DNA of 64,000 nucleotides from NCBI GenBank assembly GCA_026225395.1, contig JAMFSR010000041.1, forward strand, positions 1-64,000, in the 5' to 3' direction. This DNA is from Granulicella sapmiensis. GTDB taxonomy: Bacteria > Acidobacteriota > Terriglobia > Terriglobales > Acidobacteriaceae. Made by a program: the position numbers and the translations under genes. Positions 1-8,109 of this stretch are shown here, piece by piece. The notes beneath the pieces are model-generated. The model saw only the letters and a list, made by a program, of their open reading frames with translations. It ran no database searches and was not told the origin of the DNA. How positions within the stretch are numbered: the first letter of the stretch is position 1; each line of letters opens with the position of its first letter.

Positions 1-359
1 AGCGCGAACTCTCCTCCACGCCCCGCATCTTCCACGTCAACTGGTTCCGCAAGGACGAGCAGGGCAAGTTCCTTTGGCCCGGGTACAGCGAAAACATGCG
101 CATCCTCAAATGGATCGTCGACCGCGTTCGCGGCCGCGCGCTTGGCAAGGAAACCCCCATCGGCTGGACCCCGCACTACCCCGACATCAACTGGCAGGGC
201 CTCGCGTTCCCCGAAGAAACCTTCAACACCCTCCAGCAGGTCGACCGCACCCAGTGGCGTAAAGAAGTCATGGACCACGAAGAACTCTTCCTCGCCCTCC
301 ACGACCATCTCCCACCTGAGATGATCTACGAACGCGAACTCCTCATCTGCAGGCTATGA
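1..359 (+). CDS. pckG: Phosphoenolpyruvate carboxykinase (GTP), C-terminal end (partial)
   Basis: The reading frame is open from base 3 and ends at TGA 357-359, so only about the last 118 residues are present. The segment FHVNWFRKDEQGKFLWPGY, followed by a lysine/tryptophan-rich stretch (ILKWIVDRV) and a helical tail, is the conserved C-terminal domain of GTP-dependent PEP carboxykinase. That enzyme converts oxaloacetate to phosphoenolpyruvate in the cytoplasm for gluconeogenesis. The GTP-binding and catalytic parts lie outside the window. The identification is firm for the family; activity cannot be judged from this fragment. Confidence 0.9.
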   Translation, partial: RELSSTPRIFHVNWFRKDEQGKFLWPGYSENMRILKWIVDRVRGRALGKETPIGWTPHYPDINWQGLAFPEETFNTLQQVDRTQWRKEVMDHEELFLALHDHLPPEMIYERELLICRL

Positions 360-440
360 ATCAGCCAGAACAGTGATGATCGGCCAGCTACCAGATACCA
401 GATACCGAAGTCATCGCCTTTTTTGTGGCTCTCACCGTGG

Positions 441-1598
441 CTACGGAACGCAATTGAAAGTTTCGGCAACCCAGTCAGCGATGTAGGCCCGCGCAATTTT
501 ACCGTTGTCTGCGCCGCAGTGCTCTACCTCAAAGTCGCTGTGCTGAAAAATCTTCAGCTCACGCTTCGGACTGTTCACCGCCTGATCATACGATTGATGC
601 GCATACTCTTCCGGAATTTGACGATCTCCAACACCATGCGTGACAAGGAAAGGCGTCTTGATCTTTTCCACCACCCCGTTCAAACTCATGTTAGGCGCCC
701 ATGCCATGAATGACTCTTTATCCGGTTTCCCGAAGACCCACATCACGTGACCCCAATAGTGCGGAACCGGATTTTCGCCATCGCGCTTCAACCTGCGCTC
801 CTGCATCTCACCCCAGTTATGATTCGCTCCCATCACAGCGCACAACGCATAGCGAGGCTCCATGGCAGCTGCCCGAGGAGCGAAATATCCGCCTAGCGAA
901 AGCCCATACATTCCAATCTTCTTGGGATCGACATCGTCACGTGTCAGTAGGTATTCAAGCGCCGGCGTTGCCCACCGCTCCGTGTCATAAACACCCACGA
1001 GCCCACGTTGACGCAGCGCAACACCAGTTCCCGGTTGGTCGAGCAGAAGCGTAGAGAAACCTCGCTTCCGGTTCACCTCCGGCACACCCTGACTGTAAAG
1101 ATTCTCCTTCATGCTGTCGAGGCCGTTGCAACTCACCAAACATGGTGCCGGTTTGCCGTCCTTTCCCTCCGCTTTGATGAATAGGGCAGGATAGGAACTT
1201 CCCTCGTAAGGAATTTCGACGAACTCGCAATTCTCCCTTGCTAAGTCGACGCGCTTTTTGAACAACGCAAGCCCGCGGCGATAGGCTTCCATCCGCGGTG
1301 GATAATCCCTGGCTTGCATGCGCTCGGCTGTCAGAAGGTAACATGCAGCGCGGCCATACTTCTCTGCTGCGGAAAGGAAACGTCCGTCCTTCTCATCCGC
1401 TTCTCCATTCTTCTCAACTTGGGCAGCTACAGCCAGCCATGACTCGAAAAACTGAGCAGTTCCCGCATCTTCTCCGCGCGAAGCTGCCTCGCGGATCGGG
1501 CGGCAAGCCGCGTCTACCTCTCCCAGCGTACCGCCAGCCATTACATTCAAGTTCGTCGAGAGGTTCCACACATAATTGCCAGGGAAAGGTTCCCACAT
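441..1598 (-). CDS. Alpha/beta hydrolase, 2,6-dihydroxypseudooxynicotine hydrolase-like
   Basis: A 385-aa protein. The nucleophile elbow GLSLGG, a later acidic motif GVGDRQIP and a C-terminal histidine region (VEHCGADN) give the Ser-Asp-His triad of an alpha/beta hydrolase. The N-terminal helical cap with WEPFPGNYVWNLS resembles the FrsA/DUF1100 and pseudooxynicotine hydrolase group, which cleave C-C or ester bonds. I chose the ATG at 1598 because GGAG lies 8 bases upstream; an upstream in-frame start at 1646 would add 16 residues lacking that support. There is no signal peptide, so it should be cytoplasmic. The substrate is unknown. It stands alone, converging on pckG. Confidence 0.8.
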   Translation of the reverse strand: MWEPFPGNYVWNLSTNLNVMAGGTLGEVDAACRPIREAASRGEDAGTAQFFESWLAVAAQVEKNGEADEKDGRFLSAAEKYGRAACYLLTAERMQARDYPPRMEAYRRGLALFKKRVDLARENCEFVEIPYEGSSYPALFIKAEGKDGKPAPCLVSCNGLDSMKENLYSQGVPEVNRKRGFSTLLLDQPGTGVALRQRGLVGVYDTERWATPALEYLLTRDDVDPKKIGMYGLSLGGYFAPRAAAMEPRYALCAVMGANHNWGEMQERRLKRDGENPVPHYWGHVMWVFGKPDKESFMAWAPNMSLNGVVEKIKTPFLVTHGVGDRQIPEEYAHQSYDQAVNSPKRELKIFQHSDFEVEHCGADNGKIARAYIADWVAETFNCVP

Positions 1599-2661
1599 AA
1601 GAGTCACTCCAGATAGCGAAAAGTTCCAAGCAAACCACTTTGCCAATCACAGACGAACAAGCAAAGCTTCGCTGTAATTCCCGCAAAGAAGAATACTTCA
1701 GGCAACTCTACACATTCCGAACGACCTTGCCAAGTGAAGACAATGCACAAGTCCAACGCTGAACGCATGGAAGCCGCTCAAAGTGCATGGGCATTTAGGA
1801 GCACTGGAGCAATCTACATACTTTCAACAGCTTAAGTTAGTCGGGACCACTTGACGTCTGGCCCGCAAGCCAGCCGCAATTGGCTTCGGAGTGGTACTCG
1901 GATTCGGAGGTTTTCTGCGGCAAGGTGGCGGAAAATTTTGAAGACTCTGCTTTGGTGGCTGAGCAGGGAAGGCAATTCCCTGCTCACGAGAAATTTATTC
2001 CCTGTTCCATTTCGAGTTGCAACCGTCACAGTCCCTATAAGTGCAGTGAATTCTGGGTTTATGCCTGGGGTGACAGGTTCAAATGAGGTCAAGCACCGGC
2101 GGTTTCGCTGTTAATTTCCCCGTTCGCAGGGAAATGCATCCGGAGACGAGTTTGGACCAGACTGCCAGCACCGCCATACCTTTTGAGATACAGTAGCGTG
2201 CCGGCGATTCTGATGAGAAATTCGGAATTTGCGGGCAGACTCTGGAGTCCGGGGTAAAATGTTCCCGCCAGAGAAAGCGGAAAGTTTACGGGCGGCCGGA
2301 AGCTGCAGATGCTTCTCCAAGAGAGAAGACTGAAGAAATCGTGGTTTTCGCGCCGCGGTTCGATACGAAGTGACCAGATCGCTGTTAAGGCTCTCGTCTG
2401 AAGTCCGAACCACTCAGTCAACTCAAGCACGTTTCACAGTATTGATCGTACGAATGGCCACAGTAACTCGGCCTTATCGCAGTGACTTCTACACACGCGC
2501 TGCGAGGGCGCACAGCGCACCCACGCCGCAGGAGATTCTCTTCAAGATACATGTGCTACCGATCGGTACAGGGCGGAACCAGACAGTGGCTCCGAGCAAC
2601 AACATTGACTCTCAGAATCCAATTAAGCCGCCGTTCCGGCGTTTTGCCGTGGACATTGCCG
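1599..2661. other. About 1 kb with no recognisable gene
   Basis: Only short overlapping reading frames (up to about 118 codons) occur here on both strands and none shows a family motif or a convincing ribosome binding site. The sequence has small inverted repeats such as AGGGAA-GGCAA-TTCCCT near 1967-1983 and several variants of a TTCCCTG word. It could be a decayed gene or mobile-element remnant, or long regulatory DNA. I see nothing that can be annotated. Confidence 0.5.
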
Positions 2662-3252
2662 CTACCGCGGCCCAAACCGAAGGAGTAGACCTGTGCTCAC
2701 TCGCAACGTGCTCTGGTTGTTGTTGACCGCATTCGGCAGCTTGGAATAAACGTAATCCGCTTCCACATCCCATCCGATCAGACGAGTTATTGGCATGCTC
2801 ACACCACCGCCGCCCATCGCAGCCAGCGCACTCACCTGCTGCACATAGGCATAGTTGGAAATCTCCATCGAGCGTCCAACCAGCCCCTCAACATAGGGCG
2901 TGAAATGACGAGTGCGCCGATAGGAATACCGCGGTCCAAACACATAATTGAACAGTGAAATGTTCTGCGATGTTCCATCCACGCCACGGGCATGACCGCC
3001 TGACAAATCGGCAACCGCGCTGATGCCATACGGCGCATTGAACGCCAGCGTTCCGCCCGCGCCGCTCATCGAAAAGCATCCACAAGCCCCCGGAGGAGCA
3101 TTCGCATGGAAGAAATCATAGTTAACGCCGATCTCCAACGCCGGCGTCTCGCCATGTCCTGTTCCAAACGCCTGCGCATGTGCGCCCCGCACACCGGCAA
3201 CAGCGAACATCACCAACACCAATCCAGATAGAACTATTTTCTTAGTCATCAT
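2662..3252 (-). CDS. Small outer-membrane beta-barrel protein
   Basis: A 196-aa protein with a clear signal peptide (MMTKKIVLSGLVLVMFAVAG, cleavage near AHA-QA). The mature part has alternating hydrophobic/polar strands, aromatic girdle residues and a terminal GLLLRFGPR strand ending, as in OmpA-like/OmpW-like eight-strand barrels found in Acidobacteria. It starts 7 bp after the stop of the large NHL protein, so the two are probably cotranscribed. Two ATGs are adjacent at the start; either could be used. The role (porin, adhesin or structural) is not visible. Confidence 0.75.
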   Translation of the reverse strand: MMTKKIVLSGLVLVMFAVAGVRGAHAQAFGTGHGETPALEIGVNYDFFHANAPPGACGCFSMSGAGGTLAFNAPYGISAVADLSGGHARGVDGTSQNISLFNYVFGPRYSYRRTRHFTPYVEGLVGRSMEISNYAYVQQVSALAAMGGGGVSMPITRLIGWDVEADYVYSKLPNAVNNNQSTLRVSTGLLLRFGPR

Positions 3253-3259
3253 TTCTCTC

Positions 3260-6200
3260 CTACTGAATCGTTAAGGTGACGGTTGTGGAGTGCTGCACAG
3301 CACCGCTCGTTCCAGTGACGGTCAATGTTGAAGTGTGGGCCATCGGTCCGAAAAATCCGCCGCCACATCCTGCCAGCGGAAACAATATCCCCAACCCAAC
3401 CGCGAACAACAGCAACGCGCGTAAGCTAACAGGCATCCGCGCAAGCTTTCTCCGCACACGCCTTACAGCCAGCAATGGAAGTAACAGCAGCTCGGCAAAC
3501 CAGGTTGTGTGCCCATCACCAGTACTACGAGCAAGCAACGAAGGCGTTTGGATGGACAACACAGTTGTTGCGCTCGCACTTCCCGGCGTAACCGTTCCCG
3601 GACTGAATGACGCAGTCGCGCCAGCCGGCAATCCGGTCACACTCATCACAACCGGATTCGTATAGCTTCCACTCAGCGCCGTTACATCGATCATGAACTG
3701 CGCCACAGCGCCGTTAGGAATGGTGCCTGTTGGTATCGGTGCAGTCACGCCGAAGTCCGTCGACACAATGCCCACTCCAGTCAGCATAGCCACCTGCGGC
3801 GAGCCCGCAGCATTGTCTGCCACACTCACCATCGCTGAGTAACTTATCGCAGCAGTCGGCAGGAACGTCATCAGGATGGTGCATGTCGAGCTCGGCGTCA
3901 GCGAAGTTCCGCAACTTCCGCCGGTTTGCGTGAAGTACGTTGGATTCGCTCCGCCAATCGTGATGCCAGTAATCGTAAGCGTTGCATTGCCGGTATTACT
4001 CAGTGTCAGCGTCTGCACCGCGCTGGTGTTGATAGTCTGATACCCAAACGCAACCGGAGTCGTGATCGATGCCACAGGCGCCGCCGCAGCGGTACCCGCT
4101 CCCGTAAGATTCGCACTCACGTTCACGCCATCAGTTGTGTCGTACACATTTAGCGTTGCGTTGAACGTCGCGATGGACGCAGGCTGGAACGTCACACTAA
4201 ACGCACAGGTGCCTTTAGGCTGCACAACGGTGCCGCAGGTTGTCGTATAGATGTAATCCGTCGTATCGCTAACACCAGTACTGCTGATGTTGTACGGAGA
4301 CGTTCCCGTATTGGTCAGCGTCACCGTTTGCGCGGTCGAATGGTTTCCCTGCACGATATTGCCAAACGACACGGAGCTCGGAAGCAGCGTGACAGTCGGC
4401 GTCACATACATGCCTGTGCCCGTCAGCGCTGTGGTATGCGGCGTTCCCGTTGCATTGTCCGCCACACTCACGGTCGCCGAGTAAGTCGTTGCCGTCGTGG
4501 GCGTAAAGGAAACGTAGATCGTGCAGCTCGTGCTCTGCGCCAGCGTTGCTCCGCAGTTTGTGCTGGGATCCTTTGCAAAGTTCGTTGGGTTCGTTCCACC
4601 GATCGTTATGCTGGCGATATTCAGCGTTGCGTTGCCCGTATTGCTCAACGTCAGCGGCTTCAACGCACTGGTCGTACCTTCTGGTTGGCTACCGAACGCC
4701 ACCGAAGAAGTCAGCGAAACAACGGGAGCTGCAGCAATACCGGTTCCCGTAAGAGGCACCGTCTGCGGGGATCCACTTGCATCGTCACTAAAGCTCAGCG
4801 CCGCGGTATAGGCGGCGGCGGCCACCGGAGTAAACGTTACACCCAGTGTGCAACTGCCGGACATCGCAAGCGTAGTGCCACAATTATTGTTGACGATCGC
4901 AAAGTCAGCTGCGCCGGCTCCTGCAATGCTAATGCTCGAGAGATTCAGCGTCGCAGTGCCGGGATTCGATAGTGTCACCGTGGTGGGTCCGGTGGGCGTA
5001 CTCACCGTCTCGTTGCCGAAGGCAATACTCGTTGGGTTCAGCATCACTGAGGGGGAACTTGGCGAAGTTCCGGTTCCGGCAAGATGGATCACCTGAGTTG
5101 CGTCGACAGTGTTTCCGTCGTTGTCCGTAAAGGTGAACGTCGCAGTATCGCTTCCTGATTGCGTAGGCGAGAAGCTAAACGGGAGGATACAGGTCGCATT
5201 TGGCGCAATCGTTCCGGCTGTGAATGACGTGCTGCTGATCGAAGGGCAAGCAGCGCTTCCGGTAGTTGTCAGGCTGAAGTTCAACGACGACGACAAACTC
5301 GGGTTTGTCCCCGAAGCCGGTATTGATATCGTCAGCGGCGTACTGCCGATATTCGTAACTACGAGCGTTTGCGGGCTGTCGCTGCTTGTGGCTCCGACAG
5401 CCGTGGAAGCAAATGTCAATGTCGGCGCAACGGTAGAGATAGATATGCTAATGACGCGGTTGTTGCCTGTATCGGCGATATACACCGTATGCGAACTGTC
5501 CACCCACACAGCCGTCGGCCCTGAAAGTATCGTACCGGTTGTCGGCACCACGCTCTCTATATAAGAGCCGGATACCAGTGACTCCTTAAGAACGCGATTA
5601 TTGCCGGTATCAGCGATGTACACATTACCTTGGCCATCGACAAAAACTCCCTGCGGCGCACTCAGCCCTGCGCTCGCAACTACGCTCTGAACGTACACTC
5701 CGCTCACCGGCGGGTTCCCTGGCGCCCCCAGGTTTGTTGTCGGCACGTAGGACTGTAGCGTCTCCAGCAGCACACGGTTGTTCCCCGTATCAGCGATATA
5801 AAGGTTCCCGGAGACGTCGAGCGCTATGCCCGAAGGACTGGACAGTCCCGTGATGGTCGACAGCACCGTCTGCCCATAGGTATAACTGCCACTCAAATTG
5901 CTCCCGAGCAGCGTGTCTTGCACAATCCGGTTGTTGCCCGTGTCTGCGATATAGACATTCACGCCTAGTCCGTCGACAGCGACACCCTTCGGGTTATTTA
6001 GCCCCGAACCAATGCCGGTAGTTCCGTTATTGTCCGGAATATAACTGCCAAGATTTAGCTGTCCTTCAATGATGCGATTGTTTCCGCTATCTGCGACGAA
6101 GAAGTCACCTGCACTATCCAGTGCTAACCCAGTCGGTCCCGAGAAAGCTACGCCGTAAGCCGACGAGAGCACTGAGCTCCCTGTATACGTGCTGCCAGAA

Positions 6201-7636
6201 GGCTTCTCTTCCAATATGCCGTTGCCCGTGGACGCGGAGGTCGAGAGAAAGACATCCCCAGCGGCATCGACGGCCAGCCCTGCCGGGCTGGTCACACTCG
6301 TAGTTGCCACCGTGACCGGGTTTGCATAGCCGAAACCAATCAATGGGCCGGCGCCTGTTCCACTTACGAAGGCGTTCGCGAACACTACACCATTCCCATA
6401 GCCGATCGTATCGATAAGCTGCACAACCCCCGTCCGCACACCCGTAGCCTGCGGCGTAAAGTTCACCACCACCGTGCAGCTGGTATTGATGGCATAAGCG
6501 TGGACCGTCCCATTCGTATCGCAAGTGCCGGTTCCTGCATCTGTGAAGTCCACCGACCCTGTGCTTCCTTGCGTCCGCACAACGACCCCAACCCCTGTAC
6601 TTCCGGCCTGGTCGAAGGTGAACGTAAGAGTCGCCGTTCCGCTGCTTCCCAGGTTCACCGAACCGGCGCTTACCAGGGGCGTTGTTAGTTTCAACAAGTT
6701 ACCGAAAATCCCACCAGTGACAAACATGTCGCCCAAATTATCGATGGCCAACCCAGTCCCACCTTGCGTGTCCAGACCTATCAGGCTGGGCACGTAGGTG
6801 CCATTGAACAGGCTGTACTTGGAACCAGGCGCATAAAAATTTCCGGCGCTATCTAGTGTTACCGTCGGGGGAAAGCCACCGTTAAAGGCAGGGAAGGTGG
6901 TGGACTTGGTATACGTTCCGTTCGTTCCACCGGAGTAGAGGTACTCCGACAGGTTGCTACGAGCATCGCAAAGATAAAGGTTACCCGCACTATCGATCGC
7001 TAAACCAGTTGGATCGGCAATGCCTGAAGGATTACCGTACCCGACGGGAATAATGACGCTCTGCGTATAGGTCGTCCCGCTGAGTGTTTCTTTGAGCACC
7101 TGCCAGTTGTTGTAGTCCGTGATGTACACGTTGTCGTGAGTATCAACGGCAATACCAGCCGGTTCGATCACTCCATTAGGTCCTCCATGTTGCGGAGCGA
7201 GAAGAGTGCTTTCCGTATAGCCCGTTCCGTTTGGCGACTCTTCGATGACGCGATCATTCGCCTGGTCCGACACGAAGACGTTTCCCTTGCTGTCGACGGC
7301 AACACTGTAAAAGCCGAAGGTGTAAAAGATGGTACTTGTTGGGATGATGCTTTGGACGTACGTTCCATCCGGCTGAAGTGTTTCTTTGAACAACGTGCTT
7401 TGCTCATTCACGCCCGTGCAATCGCCGCCAGCATCCACAACGTAAAGATTGCCGCTACTGTCAACGGCCACATCCTGAACACAGTTAAGGTTGCTGCCTA
7501 TCGAAAGCTGCGTACCATAGACGGCCTTCTGGGCTTGCGCAGTGCCACAGCATGACATCGTCAGTGCGATCCCTGCGACAATCTGGCTTCCGAGCAATAC
7601 ACCGACAAGATTTGAACAAAACGATTTAGGGGTCAC
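3260..7636 (-). CDS. Secreted NHL-repeat and choice-of-anchor D (Hydin/ASPM-like) protein
   Basis: A 1458-aa protein. Residues 1-36 form a signal peptide ending AQA. NHL beta-propeller repeats follow in two blocks (about 45-340 and 440-740) with the recurring signature VYIADTGNNRV and GLAxD. About five Ig-like choice-of-anchor D domains follow (about 740-1290), each with the pattern VTLSNTGNATLNI and a Cys pair. The C-terminus has two hydrophobic stretches separated by RRVRRK, the second ending LAGCGGG, followed by a threonine-rich beta segment. The start is GTG at 7636, overlapping the upstream stop as GTGA, so translation is probably coupled. It is probably a surface binding or scaffold protein; no enzymatic motif was seen. 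Confidence 0.8.
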   Translation of the reverse strand: MTPKSFCSNLVGVLLGSQIVAGIALTMSCCGTAQAQKAVYGTQLSIGSNLNCVQDVAVDSSGNLYVVDAGGDCTGVNEQSTLFKETLQPDGTYVQSIIPTSTIFYTFGFYSVAVDSKGNVFVSDQANDRVIEESPNGTGYTESTLLAPQHGGPNGVIEPAGIAVDTHDNVYITDYNNWQVLKETLSGTTYTQSVIIPVGYGNPSGIADPTGLAIDSAGNLYLCDARSNLSEYLYSGGTNGTYTKSTTFPAFNGGFPPTVTLDSAGNFYAPGSKYSLFNGTYVPSLIGLDTQGGTGLAIDNLGDMFVTGGIFGNLLKLTTPLVSAGSVNLGSSGTATLTFTFDQAGSTGVGVVVRTQGSTGSVDFTDAGTGTCDTNGTVHAYAINTSCTVVVNFTPQATGVRTGVVQLIDTIGYGNGVVFANAFVSGTGAGPLIGFGYANPVTVATTSVTSPAGLAVDAAGDVFLSTSASTGNGILEEKPSGSTYTGSSVLSSAYGVAFSGPTGLALDSAGDFFVADSGNNRIIEGQLNLGSYIPDNNGTTGIGSGLNNPKGVAVDGLGVNVYIADTGNNRIVQDTLLGSNLSGSYTYGQTVLSTITGLSSPSGIALDVSGNLYIADTGNNRVLLETLQSYVPTTNLGAPGNPPVSGVYVQSVVASAGLSAPQGVFVDGQGNVYIADTGNNRVLKESLVSGSYIESVVPTTGTILSGPTAVWVDSSHTVYIADTGNNRVISISISTVAPTLTFASTAVGATSSDSPQTLVVTNIGSTPLTISIPASGTNPSLSSSLNFSLTTTGSAACPSISSTSFTAGTIAPNATCILPFSFSPTQSGSDTATFTFTDNDGNTVDATQVIHLAGTGTSPSSPSVMLNPTSIAFGNETVSTPTGPTTVTLSNPGTATLNLSSISIAGAGAADFAIVNNNCGTTLAMSGSCTLGVTFTPVAAAAYTAALSFSDDASGSPQTVPLTGTGIAAAPVVSLTSSVAFGSQPEGTTSALKPLTLSNTGNATLNIASITIGGTNPTNFAKDPSTNCGATLAQSTSCTIYVSFTPTTATTYSATVSVADNATGTPHTTALTGTGMYVTPTVTLLPSSVSFGNIVQGNHSTAQTVTLTNTGTSPYNISSTGVSDTTDYIYTTTCGTVVQPKGTCAFSVTFQPASIATFNATLNVYDTTDGVNVSANLTGAGTAAAAPVASITTPVAFGYQTINTSAVQTLTLSNTGNATLTITGITIGGANPTYFTQTGGSCGTSLTPSSTCTILMTFLPTAAISYSAMVSVADNAAGSPQVAMLTGVGIVSTDFGVTAPIPTGTIPNGAVAQFMIDVTALSGSYTNPVVMSVTGLPAGATASFSPGTVTPGSASATTVLSIQTPSLLARSTGDGHTTWFAELLLLPLLAVRRVRRKLARMPVSLRALLLFAVGLGILFPLAGCGGGFFGPMAHTSTLTVTGTSGAVQHSTTVTLTIQ

Positions 7637-7998
7637 TGTGATTCTCCTGAAGAAATCTCTTTGAAGCCGTCACTGGAACTTGAAGCTCGCTGCACGGACT
7701 CGAAACAAACAAAAACCTTCCCTGCCCCCGGCTCGACGAAGTTCACCTTCTCCTCCTCGATCCACCGGTAGACCATCCGAACTCCACAACCGATCGCATT
7801 TGCTCCGCGTTCGGGCGTGATCATCGCTACGTCATGCCCACATCCGGGACAGAATGCCATGAACTCTTCATCGGTCTGGCTGCGCACCGCCACGAACTCC
7901 CGTTCGACCGTAACTTCATAGCGGCGCAATACTTCCGGGTGCTCAATTTCACCCTCGGGCACCCCATCTGCTGATAAAGTTCGTGGTAAGCGTCGCAT
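7633..7998 (-). CDS. Small Cys-containing, excisionase/MerR-like DNA-binding candidate
   Basis: A 121-aa protein. A central FCPGCGHDVAMITPE segment gives a CxxC pair, followed by a degenerate helix-turn-helix region VRMVYRWIEEEKVNFVEPG. This resembles short acidobacterial proteins in which a zinc knuckle precedes a 'TRTIYRWVEAGKVHF' excisionase-type recognition helix. Residues 1-50 and the serine-rich C-terminus are not recognisable. The stop TGA overlaps the GTG start of the large secreted NHL protein. It may regulate that unit; this is inference. The helix-turn-helix core is less regular than in relatives, so DNA binding is uncertain. Confidence 0.6.
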   Translation of the reverse strand: MRRLPRTLSADGVPEGEIEHPEVLRRYEVTVEREFVAVRSQTDEEFMAFCPGCGHDVAMITPERGANAIGCGVRMVYRWIEEEKVNFVEPGAGKVFVCFESVQRASSSSDGFKEISSGESQ

Positions 7999-8109
7999 TG
8001 AGCAGTTCCGACCTCCGGGCCAGTGCCAGAGATAATCCGTGAGGCTTTTACAAGTCTTTTTTCGCCATGGATTGTTATTAATTCGTCTTTATAGAAGGGT
8101 TCCGAACCA

